A stretch of 64,000 nucleotides of DNA from Brienomyrus brachyistius (lineage: Eukaryota > Chordata > Actinopteri > Osteoglossiformes > Mormyridae). Under the pieces are notes generated by a model, which saw only the letters and a list, made by a program, of their open reading frames with translations, had not been told where the DNA came from and ran no database searches. Location: positions 1-64,000 of the forward strand of contig NW_026042843.1 of the NCBI RefSeq assembly GCF_023856365.1, given 5' to 3'. Shown in pieces: positions 23,080-33,788 of this stretch; the first letter of the stretch is position 1, and each line of letters opens with the position of its first letter. Made by a program: the position numbers and the translations under genes.

Positions 23080-23930
23080 TATTCATGGGTGTATCGAGAC
23101 TAGATGGTCATTATGGATAACTAAAGTGCACTAAAATTGGGTGAGCAGGCAAGGCATGTCACCCAGGTTGTGTGACAATTATTTTATATAAATGTATATA
23201 TATATATATATATATTCCATCCACCATCCCTCCTTTACGGAGAACTGCGTTATTTTTCTTTTCTATTGCTAATAAAAAAACTATATATATATGTACATAT
23301 ATATATATATATATATGGGTGTATCGAGACTAGTTGGTCATTATGGATAACTAAGTTGCACTAAAATTGGGTGAGCAGGCAAGGCATGTCACCCAAGTTG
23401 TGTGACAATTATTTTATATATATGTATATATATATTCCATCCACCATCCCTCCTTTATGGAGAACTGCGTTATTTTTATTGTCTATTGCAAAAAAAAAAC
23501 AAAAAAAACTATATATATATACATATATATTTATGGGTGTATCGAGACTAGATGGTCATTATGAATAACTAAGGTGCACTAAAACTGGGTGAGCAGGCAA
23601 GGCATGTCACCCAGGTTGTGTGACAATTATTTTTATATATGTATATATATATTCCATCCACCATCCCTCCTTTATGGAGAACTGCGTTATTTTTATTGTC
23701 TATTGCAAAAAAAAAAAACAAAAAAAACTATATATATATATACATATATATATATGGGTGTATCGAGACTAGAAGGTCATTATGCATAACTAAAGTGCAC
23801 TAAAATTGGGTGAGCAGGATAGGCATGTCACCCCAGTTGTGTGACAATTATTTTATATATATGTATATATATATATATATATTCCCTCCACCACCCCTCC
23901 TCTACGGAGGACTGCTTTATTTTTATTTCC
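20108..23930 (+). repeat. Tandem array, 16 units of ~220-280 bp with embedded (AT)n
   Basis: Sixteen occurrences of GGGTGTATCGAGACTAG (some GTGTCGAG) start at 20117, 20352, 20572 and so on to 23756. Each is followed by ACTAAAATTGGGTGAGCAGG, CATGTCACCCAGGTTGTGTG, an AT-dinucleotide tract, CATCCCTCCTTTACGGAG, TTATTTTT, an A-run and a second AT tract. Unit length varies because the two AT tracts expand independently. Two subtypes exist, ACTGCGTTATTTTT and ACTGCTTTATTTTTAATATC. The many 'YIYIYI' frames over this array are translated AT repeats and not genes. Confidence 0.95.
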
Positions 23931-24149
23931 ATTGCAAAAATAAAAAATTTTAAAACACAAAAAAAAAAAAAAAAAACGAAAATAATAATAATAAAAATAA
24001 TTTTGAATGTGTATTCAAATAAGTTTGAATGTGTGTGAACTATATATAAATATATATATACACATGCATATACAGAAATATATACACACACACACATATA
24101 TATATATACACACACACACACAGACACACACTCACATAAACACATACAC
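23931..24149. repeat. Low-complexity A-rich and (CA)n tract
   Basis: Poly-A at about 23955-23975, AATAATAATA, then ACACAC/TATATA dinucleotides to 24150. It separates the AT array from the next transposon relic. Confidence 0.85.
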
Positions 24150-24525
24150 ACACTGTGTACAGTCTTATGCAAAGGTTTGGCACCCCTTGACAAATAACAT
24201 CTTTTCAATTACAAAAGCAACAATATCAGTTAATACAGTCTCTTTAGGAACTGGGGGAAAAATACACAATATTTTCAGCAAACATTGATGAATAGTTACT
24301 TTTTATGCCATAAATTGAACAAAATTACAAAATAAAAACATTATTATGGCACTCTGCAAAAGTTTGGGCACCCTACGTAATCAGTACTTAGTAACACCTC
24401 CTCTGCCAGATATCACAGCTTACAAGCGCTTCTTATAGCCAGCTGAAAGGCTTTCAGTTCTTGTACTTGGGATTTTCTCACATTCTTCCTTGCAAAAGGC
24501 TTCTAGTTCTGTAATATTCTAATAT
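24150..24525 (+). mobile_element. Tc1/mariner-like relic
   Basis: The start TACAGTCTTATGCAAAGGTT and the later repeat GCAAAAGTTTGGGCACCC, followed by TCAGTACTTAGTAACACC and TCTTCCTTGCAAAAGGCTTC, match the left TIR and 5' antisense transposase region of a very common fish Tc1/mariner type. Homology stops near 24525, so the element is truncated. Confidence 0.6.
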
Positions 24526-25156
24526 ATCAAGGGCTGTATTGTCAAATAGGAGATCGGCAGCATTCTCCCACCTGAGAAAACTGTACTACAATGCCCTTGA
24601 TAGTGTGTAGAAACACACTCGTCAGCTCTAGTCCTCCTGTAACAACGCAAAAGGACTGGCAACCCTCAGGTATTTATGCGTGCGATTGTATGATAAATTC
24701 ACCCTGACAGTCTCACACTTCTCTTGGTACCAACAGGTCTCATGGAATATATAAAAGGCAACTGCAACAATTATACTCGGCACTAAACATCGAGGCACGG
24801 AAATGCAGCAGAGCTTGTGTATTTCTCAGGATGCATTCTAGTAAAATGCCCGGAAAATGAGCTAAAGACATATTTCAAGGGGCACTATATAAAACCGATG
24901 GAAATTTTACTGATTAAATAAAAGGAAAAGCATCGTTTGAAAAATCACAAATGTTTCTAAGATTCAATGCATCGCTTTTTGACCACATCATAGCGATGAA
25001 CACATCATTGTTCCTGACAATGTCCTAATACAGAAATAAAACTTTATGTTGGTAAACTCAAAAAGCCTTCAGCTGTCACACTGGCTAACGATCTCAAACG
25101 ATTATAAAGCAGCATTTTGAAAAGCGCTGTTTTAAAATAACAGATACAACACTTAC
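24526..25156. other. No gene recognised; possible intron of the minus-strand exon
   Basis: Unique-looking DNA. If the minus-strand exon at 25157-25445 is real, this would be its first intron. A plus-strand TATATAAAAGG near 24750 is followed by an ATG at 24802 with only 12 codons, so I do not call a gene. Confidence 0.3.
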
Positions 25157-25445
25157 CTTGTCTTCTGGCCAAATGCTTTTCACGGCTTGGCACTCCAACG
25201 GTGCTGAAACGAAATTTGTATTTCCTCCTACCTCGTTGGCCCTTCAGTTCTTCTTTTCTCCCTTTGGATGTTTTTTTCCTTCTTCTTTGGATATTGTTTT
25301 TTATTTTTGTTTGTTTTTTTTTACTTTGCATGTTTTTCCTTCTTCGGATATTATTTTTTTGGCTTATTTTTTTAGACGATGTTTTTTTCGTCTTCTTTAA
25401 AAATTGATTTTTTTCGTCTTCTTTAAATATTGTTTTTTTTTTCAT
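25157..25445 (-). CDS. Lysine-rich first exon of unknown gene
   Basis: The minus-strand ATG at 25445 opens 96 codons that end at a consensus donor (CAAG|GTAAGTG, cut after 25157). Residues 1-60 are Lys/Arg-rich and partly repetitive (for example RRRKNMQSKKKQTKIKNNIQ), because the DNA is a T-rich imperfect minisatellite on the + strand. Residues ~63-96 are more complex (KGQRGRRKYKFRFSTVGVPS then REKHLARRQG). I recognise no family. What makes it notable is the promoter about 60-190 bp upstream. Possible readings are a small basic nuclear protein, a decayed gene that keeps its promoter, or a noncoding transcript. Confidence 0.35.
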
Positions 25446-25499
25446 CCTTTTGATGTTGTTTTACGGAACAAGAGCCGTACAGTGCTACTCTATCAGGAG

Positions 25500-25640
25500 G
25501 TAGCGCCAACTGAACGCCTTGAAGCAGTACCCAGCTCTTTTATAGGGAGCGTCAACCCGAAGTCAAGTTCTAGAACGTTGCACTCACTTTTCATTGGTTT
25601 CCCAGCTATGCTGTCAGAATAATGTTTGCTGATTGGTCGA
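25500..25640 (-). promoter_or_regulatory. Compact TATA/CCAAT/heat-shock-element promoter
   Basis: On the minus strand, reading toward lower coordinates, there is GACCAATCAGC (CCAAT core at 25632-25636), AACCAATGAAAAG (25593-25597), the palindromic GTTCTAGAAC at 25567-25576 (two inverted nGAAn units, a minimal heat-shock-factor site), and CTATAAAAGAG (TATA box at 25537-25544). Expected initiation is near 25510, some 65 bases before the ATG at 25445. Order and spacing are those of a real Pol II core promoter. The two CCAAT boxes also resemble those of histone genes. Confidence 0.55.
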
Positions 25641-26112
25641 AAATTTTAAAACGTACCCGAGTACTGTAAAAAAAACTCAAGATCTTGCTACCCTACGGAG
25701 CACCCATAAGGTGATTTTTTTTATACGTTATATGCAGCTATTTGTAGCAGGCCGTAATTAGACTAATCCACCCTTTGTCAATAAAGCCAACAAGAGAACA
25801 GGTTGCCCAAAGTTTGCTCAGGTACACGCCACAGCACAACCTTAAAAACACATCCAGCACAAATCACACTAGTGAATGACACAGCAAATCACAGCAATAA
25901 AAAAGACCCCTATGGGCAATCCAGCACCCAGACTACAGGTGCCAAAAGGCCCAGCCTGCCTAATAATGAACCCAAAATATACATACAACAAAGAAAAAGA
26001 CACAAACAAAAAAGAAAATAAAACTAGCCAGCTGCTCCCACTAAACCCCGCTCCCGAGGCCACTAAGCCGGCTGGCTTGATAATACACGATACAACCTCA
26101 GATAAAACATAT

Positions 26113-26185
26113 TAAAGCAACACCAGGGAGGTTTACAACCTGATCCTTAAAATTATCGACCCGTAATTCCACCTTGAAAACCCCT
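26113..26185 (+). repeat. Direct repeat R4, copy 1
   Basis: TTAAAGCAACACCAGGGAGG and the next 50 bases recur at 27441-27510. The copies bracket the gypsy integrase, so they may be relics of a retroelement's own internal or LTR sequence. Confidence 0.6.
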
Positions 26186-26819
26186 AAAGAACAGTAGTTT
26201 ACCCCATGACTCACTGCCCCATTCAAACAAAAAAAAAACAGGTTTTTGGGGTAACCTTTAGGTCAGCTCTTCAAAACCAGGTATGAGGACTCTTCAGCTA
26301 ATCAGTCCTCTAATTAGAAATCTAATTAGGGAGTTGCAGCGAAAACCTGCATACACACCGGCCCTTTGCGGATAAGATTGTTCACCCCTGAAACAAGCAA
26401 ACAGAAAGGCTGCTACACTGCAAATTCAATATGCCCGCCGATGCTCCACCAAATCTATCAGGACCCTGCCTGTCTTTCCCGTGCCTGCTCCTTTGCCAAT
26501 ATGCCCTACCATCGGAACATGCACAGCCATCTCGCCCCGGCTATGCCTCCAGTCCGAACTGCAGTTCCTATACCTGCCTATAATTGCCTGGCTACAATCC
26601 ATCCCCCAAAATGAAATTGATGACCCAACGATCACAGCTAAGAATTCTATCCCCAAACCACTGGTCTTCCTCCCCAACCGAACGATCATTCACTGACCGT
26701 GGTAACTTATAAGGGTTGGTATGATGACCAGTGGTGGACCTCACCGAACGTTTAACTGGTCTCTACACCTCGGGGGGGACATAACCTCCTCCATTATACG
26801 AGGCCTACTTGTGGATGCT

Positions 26820-27395
26820 CTATTGCGACCCCTCCCACCAGCCCTGTCCCCGTAAAACCACAGAGTCCTCATCCGATTCCATTTCTGTTGCCCCTGTGGG
26901 CAACCCAGACTCAGGAGACATTACCAGAACATCTTCCCCTGACATAACAACCCCCTGTGGTACTGGACGCAACTCTGTTCGGTGAACTTGACGGACAACC
27001 CCGTCCCCCTCCATTGGAGTTGCAGAGTAAACTGCACCCTGATCTTGGGGACACCGAACTACCATATACAAACAGGCATCCCAATGATCCTGTATTTTAC
27101 CTCGAACATGGTTCCGCAAACACACCAGCTGACCTTCATCAAACCCCTAATCATTAACCAACTCATTGTGTTTCCGATTTCGTGGTGTGGCTTGTTCCTC
27201 CAACTAAGCCTTCACATACTCTTGAAGCACCTGCAAACTTTCCTGATGGTTTTGTACCCATTCCTCCAAAGGTCCACCATACTGACTGATCCCGGCAGGA
27301 GCCTGAAGATAGTGTATCGGTAATCGAGGCTCACAGCCAGACCTTAAATAAAAAGGCATCATCCAGTCATTTGGTGGGGTGTAGTATTGTAAGCT
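26820..27395 (-). pseudogene. Ty3/gypsy integrase C-terminus, two stops
   Basis: Read from 27395 downward: DWMMPFYLRSGCEPRLPIHY (the conserved 'PF.L..G..PRLP' segment after the integrase core), GGPLEEWVQNHQESLQVLQE, LVCLRNHVRGKIQDHWD and VRQVHRTELRPVP (chromatin-proximal GPY/F-like C-terminal domain). Two in-frame stops interrupt it. The catalytic DDE core lies upstream and is gone. A G-rich polypurine stretch follows on the minus strand (26775-26790). It is a dead element. Confidence 0.75.
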
Positions 27396-27440
27396 TCTCT
27401 GCTGGAGGAAGTGTGTGAAGCAAATTGTGCAAAAAAAATA

Positions 27441-27510
27441 TTAAAGCAACACCAGGGAGGTTTACATCTAGATCCTTAAAATGATCGACCTGCAATTCCA
27501 CCTTGAAAAT
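27441..27510 (+). repeat. Direct repeat R4, copy 2
   Basis: Near-identical to 26113-26185, including CCACCTTGAAAA at its right side. Confidence 0.6.
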
Positions 27511-28293
27511 CCAATTACCATATAAAGGATACAAGATGTAAAGATGACAAATGACATGGCACACATTTGTTGTTTAGACTGTTGTGTCAGGTTAATTGAA
27601 AGCTGAAGGATCTTAGTGTTTACTAGTCTAAGTAACAGAATGTCTAAACACTGTGCTTGCCTTTATGGGTTTTTAAGCAGAACATATAGGTATAGAAACA
27701 TATTAACATTACGTTTCACGATTCACTGACTGGAGAATAGGAGAATATACACATCAATATTACTACTTAAGTTAACTAACCCTAATCCCAACCCCTATTG
27801 GCACGGAGCCCGCCAGGGTTCAGGTGAGATATAAATCTGTAATCTGTATCAATGGTTTTGCTATCCATACCCACCCTATTAATGTTAGCTTCCCAGGGTT
27901 TCTTGTTAGACAAGCTCTGTGTCTCTCTATACCCCCATTTACTGCACGACTGATTGTCCATTTATAAAGAATCAAATAGGGTGAAGATGGTTTTAGTTTA
28001 CAATTACTCTGGAAGGTGACCAGATTAAAAAAAACTAAATACCATGCCTACGTGTATGTAATCTCCATCACAGTCCCCATTTTCCCCATAATCCTCGTTT
28101 TGATAGTGCCAATTTGTGTAATGTGAGTTTTTTTTTTTTTTTAAAAACTGTTATAGAAGAACATACTGGATGCCACATGTGTACAATTACCCCTTTCTAA
28201 TTAGTGGGGTCCGTTGTGTCAGCTACAGCCTTTACTAACATACACATAAGTATACAGTCTTACAGCACTTTTGTTTTCCTTTTGTATTTAATG
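27511..28293. other. No gene recognised
   Basis: Unique-looking DNA with short frames only, ending at a SINE target duplication. Confidence 0.35.
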
Positions 28294-28304
28294 GTTTTCC
28301 ATTT

Positions 28305-28666
28305 AGGGGGCAGCATGGTGGTGCAGTGGTTAGCACTGTTGCCTCACACCTCTAGGGCCCGGGTTCGAGTCTCCACCTGGGTCACATGTGTGTGGAGTTT
28401 GCATGTTCTACCCATGTCATCGTGGGGTTTCCTCCGGGTACTCTGGTTTCCCCCACAGTCCAAAAACATGCTGAGGCTAATTGGAGTTGCTAAATTGCCC
28501 ATAGGAGTGTATGCGTGAGTGAATAGTGTGTGAGTGTGCCCTGCGATGGGCTGGCCCGCCATCCTGAGTTGTTCCCTGTCTCGTGCCCATTGCTTCCGGG
28601 ATAGGCTCCAGACCCCCCGCGATCCAGTAGGATAAGCGGTTTGGAAAATGGATGGATGGATGGACA
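28305..28666 (+). mobile_element. Full-length SINE type B
   Basis: The tRNA-like head has box A (GTGGTGCAGTGGTTAGCACT) and box B (GGGTTCGAGTCTCC). The body has GGAGTTTGCATGTTCT, CAGTCCAAAAACATGCTGAG and CCTGCGATGGGCTG, with a GGATGGATGGATGGA tail. It is flanked by an exact 11-bp target duplication GTTTTCCATTT (28294-28304 and 28667-28677). Long target duplications plus a Pol III head show LINE-assisted retrotransposition. Confidence 0.9.
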
Positions 28667-28744
28667 GTTTTCCATTTGAGGAATTAGCAAAAAACTGCAG
28701 TGCATGATGGGTAGGATCTAAAGGCTGCCTAACGCCCTTAATTT

Positions 28745-28945
28745 GTTTGCAATTTCGCCAGGTAGGCTACCTTCTTTAAACTGCGTTTTGCTAGACTACA
28801 CATTTCGAGATGTTTTATTGTAGTCTTGGTAAATATATATATATAGTTTAGCCTAACCCAGCCACTTAAGGGAGCAAGCCAGCTCAGGTAGGTGCCAGTC
28901 CCAAGCCCGGATTAATGGAGAGGGTTGGCGTCAAGAAATAAAGAG
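28745..28945 (+). repeat. Repeat R3, copy 2
   Basis: Reverse complement of 15213-15420; see that entry for the shared landmarks. A short AT run near 28834 is specific to this copy. Confidence 0.7.
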
Positions 28946-29015
28946 AAATAAAGACAACTAATACTCCTAGTTTGCGAGATCTGACTGCAATGGCAGCACT
29001 GCTACAAGGGTGTGG

Positions 29016-29508
29016 ATAAATCTATACAAATATCACCTGCATGCACATTACTTCTTTTACAATAACCAACTCCTGATCCATACTGTTAGTCGTGAAAAAA
29101 AAAACTATCGTGTACATAGAGGCCCTGTGTAAAAAGATAACTGCCAAGGAAAAGATCAAAAACATTTATTTCAAGGATACAAAGTTTTTATGGTCATGTA
29201 CAGTGTACAGTGCAATTCTTATTTGATTAACTTGAATGTCTCCACAGACTAGACGATTAAACAAATAAAGCAGCGCAACATTACAATAACTAATAACAAA
29301 TAAACAAAGCTCACGAGTACTATTACAGTATTTATATCATTTATTTAAACTTAATTTTACCAGGTAAATTAACTACAAAGCAGTTACCACTGCTTTACCT
29401 GCTTCTCGGGAGAAATAGCAGATATACGTCATGTATGTGACTAAATTCTTAAGCCAATAAGGGCAAAGTTGTGTCGTAATGGAGGCGGATCCAGTTTGTG
29501 CAGCCGGT
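29016..29508 (+). repeat. Interspersed repeat R1, copy 2
   Basis: Same 490-bp sequence as 1305-1792, with small indels such as an extra ACTG near 29389. The right border is again at GGAGGCGGATCCAG. Confidence 0.7.
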
Positions 29509-30370
29509 TAAAGACACTACGGGCATGTAAATGGAGAACGAAATTATAGTTATAATTCGGCGTGTTCGCGAAAACGACTTCATTTATTTTCTTATTGATT
29601 TATCGACAGACCATCATACTTTTTAGACGTTATAATAACAACACTCTATTGATCCCCAAAGAGAGAAATTCTCTCCTTGCCTGCCCCCTCTTACTGTCCA
29701 TGATACACAAGCACATATGTAGAAAAACGTCAGCTTGGAAGCCAAGGCTGGACTTAACCTACTCTATTCTGGTATTCTGTTCTCCCAAGTAAGGCATCCC
29801 AAGTTCGAATCCAACTTCCGACAAAAGTTCTTCAATCGCTACAGCACAATTTGAGCCACTGATCGGCTTTAATTGCTTTGTTTTATTTTTGCGTTTCAGG
29901 CAAAACTACATAACACTTAAAGACACTACGGGCATGTAAATGGAGAACGAAATTATAGTTATAGCGAATCTCCTACACACAATACCAAGGTTACCGAACT
30001 TTGGTCAGCTGGCCAGAGTGAGACGTTCAATTCCCGTAAGATTTCTTTGCGCCAGCCTGAGAGTCTGAAAACACGTCACACCAGATGCATGAGAGATGGA
30101 AACCTGGGATATTCAGTCGAATCAGATCAAATATGATGCTAAGTTAGTACTAAGTTAAAATATGTTCCGCACTTGTAACATGCACCCATGATTTGGAACA
30201 GCAGCATACCTGTCAAGGTTTGGATTTGAAAATAAAGGAAATTTTCCGGCACCCGCCGTGAGCCATCCGCAACCAGGCTCCAGTATCCCTTACATTTTAA
30301 GACAGGAAATATAAAATAATATAAATATATAAAATAATATAAATATATAAAATATATAAAATATATTTTT

Positions 30371-30440
30371 GGCCACAACCGGGATTCGAACCCCGGTCTC
30401 CCGTGTGAAAGGCGGCGATCTTACCACTACACTATCCAGC
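30371..30440 (-). tRNA. tRNA-Glu(TTC)-like sequence, copy 1
   Basis: Minus strand: GCTGGATAGTGTAGTGGTAA with an A-box-like TAGTGTAGTGG, a CTTTCAC anticodon-loop analogue with TTC, and the T arm ACCGGGGTTCGAATCCCGGT. The T loop has one extra base and the anticodon and acceptor stems are imperfect by hand folding, so this looks like a tRNA relic or tRNA-derived module and not a standard tRNA. A TTTT Pol III terminator lies about 15 bp beyond. Confidence 0.45.
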
Positions 30441-31117
30441 AACTATATAATATAAGGGAGATTTACGGGAAAATACTAATACGGGAGGACGGCGGGAAAG
30501 AGAAGTAAGTAAGACTTGACAGCTATGGTCAGCAGGCTGTCTCTGGCCACGCCCCCTACAGTCGGTCCGGCCCCTGTTCGCGTGTTCGCGAAAACGACTT
30601 CATTTATTTTCTTATTGATTTATCGACAGACTTTTTAGACGTTATAATAACAACACTCTATTGATCCCCCTCTTACTGTCCATGATACACAATGACGAGA
30701 CACATGTTCACTAATGACGAGAACTATTCTATTTTTCATGCCGGGGGTCCCATTTACAAATCTTGTTCTTGTTCTCTGCTTTCTCCTTTCTCGTTCCCGT
30801 CACACCAGATGCATGAGAGATGGAAACCTGGGATATTCAGTCGAATCAGATCAAATATGATGCTAAGTTAGTACTAAGTTAAAATATGTTCCGCACTTGT
30901 AACATGCACCCATGATTTGGAACAGCAGCATACCTGTCAAGGTTTGGATTTGAAAATAAAGGAAATTTTCCGGCACCCGCCGTGAGCCATCCCACCACCG
31001 CAACCAGGCTCCAGTATCCCTTACATTTTAAGACAGGAAATATAAAATAATATAAATTATATAAAATATAATATAAATATAAATATAAATATATAAAATA
31101 TATAAAATATATTTTTT

Positions 31118-31185
31118 GCCACAACCGGGATTCGAACCCCGGTCTCCCGTGTGAAAGGCGGCGATCTTACCACTACACTATCCAG
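31118..31185 (-). tRNA. tRNA-Glu(TTC)-like sequence, copy 2
   Basis: Identical to the copy at 30371 over its length except the first flanking base. It sits in the second tandem unit with the same AT-rich context. Confidence 0.45.
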
Positions 31186-31873
31186 CAACTATATAATATA
31201 AGGGAGATTTACGGGAAAATACTAATACGGGAGGACGGCGGGAAAGAGAAGTAAAATACGGTAGTTTCCCGGCCAAAACGGGAGACTTGACAGCTATGGC
31301 TGTCTCTGGCCACGCCCCCTACAGTCGGTCCGGCCCCTGTTCGCGTGTTCGCGAAAACGACTTCATTTATTTTCTTATTGATTTATCGACAGACTTTTTA
31401 GACGTTATAATAACAACACTGTATTGATCCCCCTCTTACTGTCCATGATACACAATGACGAGACACATGTTCACTAATGACGAGAACTATTCTATTTTTC
31501 ATGCCGGGGGTCCCATTTACAAATCTTGTTCTTGTTCTCTGCTTTCTCCTTTCTCGTTCCCGTCACACCAGATGCATGAGAGATGGAAACCTGGGATATT
31601 CAGTCGAATCAGATCAAATATGATGCTAAGTTAGTACTAAGTTAAAATATGTTCCGCACTTGTAACATGCACCCATGATTTGGAACAGCAGCATACCTGT
31701 CAAGGTTTGGATTTGAAAATAAAGGAAATTTTCCGGCACCCGCCGTGAGCCATCCCACCACCGCAACCAGGCTCCAGTATCCCTTACATTTTAAGACAGG
31801 AAATATAAAATAATATAAATTATATAAAATATAATATAAATATAAATATATAAAATATATAAAATATATTTTT

Positions 31874-31943
31874 GGCCACAACCGGGATTCGAACCCCGGT
31901 CTCCCGTGTGAAAGGCGGCGATCTTACCACTACACTATCCAGC
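31874..31943 (-). tRNA. tRNA-Glu(TTC)-like sequence, copy 3
   Basis: Identical 70 bp to copy 1, in the third tandem unit. Confidence 0.45.
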
Positions 31944-32673
31944 AACTATATAATATAAGGGAGATTTACGGGAAAATACTAAAACGGGAGGACGGCGGGA
32001 AAGAGAAGTAAAACGGGAGACTTGACAGCTATGGTCAGCAGGCTGTCTCTGGCCACGCCCCCTACAGTCGGTCCGGCCCCTGTTCGCGAAAACGACTTCA
32101 TTTATTTTCTTATTGATTTATCGACAGAGGACGTTTAGACGTTATAATAACAACACTCAATCCATGATACAGAGACACATGTTCACTAATGACGAGAACT
32201 ATTATTAATTATTATTAACTATTATTAACTATTATTTCTCTTATTATTCTCTTATTTTTATCTTTATCTATTATTATTATTATTTTTATCTTTCTCCTTT
32301 CTCGTTCCCGTAGATATATATTATTATACGGAGATTTACGGAGTCTTCAAAGACGGTCCGGCTCCAGGATCACTGTTGCTGTGGTGTAGATCAGCTGATC
32401 TGTAGTAGTCTTCTACGTACATCTTCTAGTAGACCTTCTGAGGGTACTTCACGCATTCTTGGTCGGAGGGTCCAGGTTTCCAGCTTAGCTTATTTCTTAT
32501 TTCTCAGGTCAGCTGCTCTTGTATTCAGCCTACTAATATATATGGGGCTTGGTACCCAATCTCGGAATGTGGGGATGATGATATCTCCCCCCTGACCTGT
32601 CGTCCTGGCTCCCCCTTGTCGTAGCAATCGTGTTGTACCTCATCAATCTCTAGTTGTGATAGCAGTTGTTTCT

Positions 32674-32743
32674 GGCCACAACCGGGATTCGAACCCCGGT
32701 CTCCCGTGTGAAAGGCGGCGATCTTACCACTACACTATCCAGC
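32674..32743 (-). tRNA. tRNA-Glu(TTC)-like sequence, copy 4, different 3' flank
   Basis: The 70 bp are identical to the other copies, but the sequence beyond its 3' end (AGCAGTTGTTTCT on +) is unrelated to theirs. The homology border therefore coincides with the tRNA-like end. Confidence 0.45.
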
Positions 32744-33718
32744 AACTATATAATATAATATATATATATATTATAAGGGAGATTTACGGGAAAATAATAC
32801 GGGAGGACGGCGGGAAAGAGAAGTAAAATACGGTAGTTTCCCGGCCAAAACGGGAGACTTGACAGCTATGGTCAGCAGGCTGTCTCTGGCCACGCCCCCT
32901 ACAGTCGGTCCGGCCCCTGGCTTTTCCAGCGTGTTCGCGAAAACGACTTCATTTATTTTCTTATTGATTTATCGACAGACCATCATACTTTTTAGACGTT
33001 ATAATAACAACACTCTATTGATCCCCAAAGAGAGAAATTCTCTCCTTGCCTGCCCCCTCTTACTGTCCATGATACACAAGCACATATGTAGAAAAACGTC
33101 AGCTTGGAAGCCAAGGCTGGACTTAACCTACTCTATTCTGGTATTCTGTTCTCCTAAGTAAGGCGTGGGTTCGAATCCAACTTCCGACAAAAGTTCTTCA
33201 ATCGCTACAGCACAATTTGAGCCACTGATCGGCTTTAATTGCTTTGTTTTATTTTTGCGTTTCAGGCAAAACTACATAACACTTAAAGACACTTCGGGCA
33301 TGCAAATGGGGAACGAAATTATAGTTATACCGAATCTCCTACACACAATACCAAGGTTACCAACTTTGGTCAGCTGGCCGGAGTGAGACGTTGAAAACAC
33401 GTCACACCAGATGCATGAGAGATGGAAACCTGGGATATTCAGTCGAATCAGATCAAATATGATGCTAAGTTAGTACTAAGTTAAAATATGTTCCGCACTT
33501 GTAACATGCACCCATGATTTGGAACAGCAGCATACCTGTCAAGGTTTGGATTTGAAAATAAAGGAAATTTTCCGGCACCCGCCGTGAGCCATCCCACCAC
33601 CGCAACCAGGCTCCAGTATCCCTTACATTTTAAGACAGGAAATATAAAATAATATAAATTATATAAAATATAATATAAATATAAATATAAATATATAAAA
33701 TATATAAAATATATTTTT

Positions 33719-33788
33719 GGCCACAACCGGGATTCGAACCCCGGTCTCCCGTGTGAAAGGCGGCGATCTTACCACTACACTATCCAGC
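33719..33788 (-). tRNA. tRNA-Glu(TTC)-like sequence, copy 5
   Basis: Identical 70 bp, with the same flanks as copies 1-3. Confidence 0.45.

Noticed and set aside
20202..23789. A dozen plus-strand frames of 60-84 residues with YIYIYI runs
   Set aside because: They are translations of (AT)n tracts within the tandem array; the frame pattern follows the repeat unit and not a gene.
24749..24840. Plus-strand TATATAAAAGG with an ATG at 24802 as a gene start
   Set aside because: The frame ends after 12 codons and no splice donor follows within it.
30371..33788. Functional tRNA-Glu gene cluster
   Set aside because: By hand folding, the acceptor and anticodon stems are imperfect and the T loop is one base too long, so I report tRNA-like sequences at reduced confidence.
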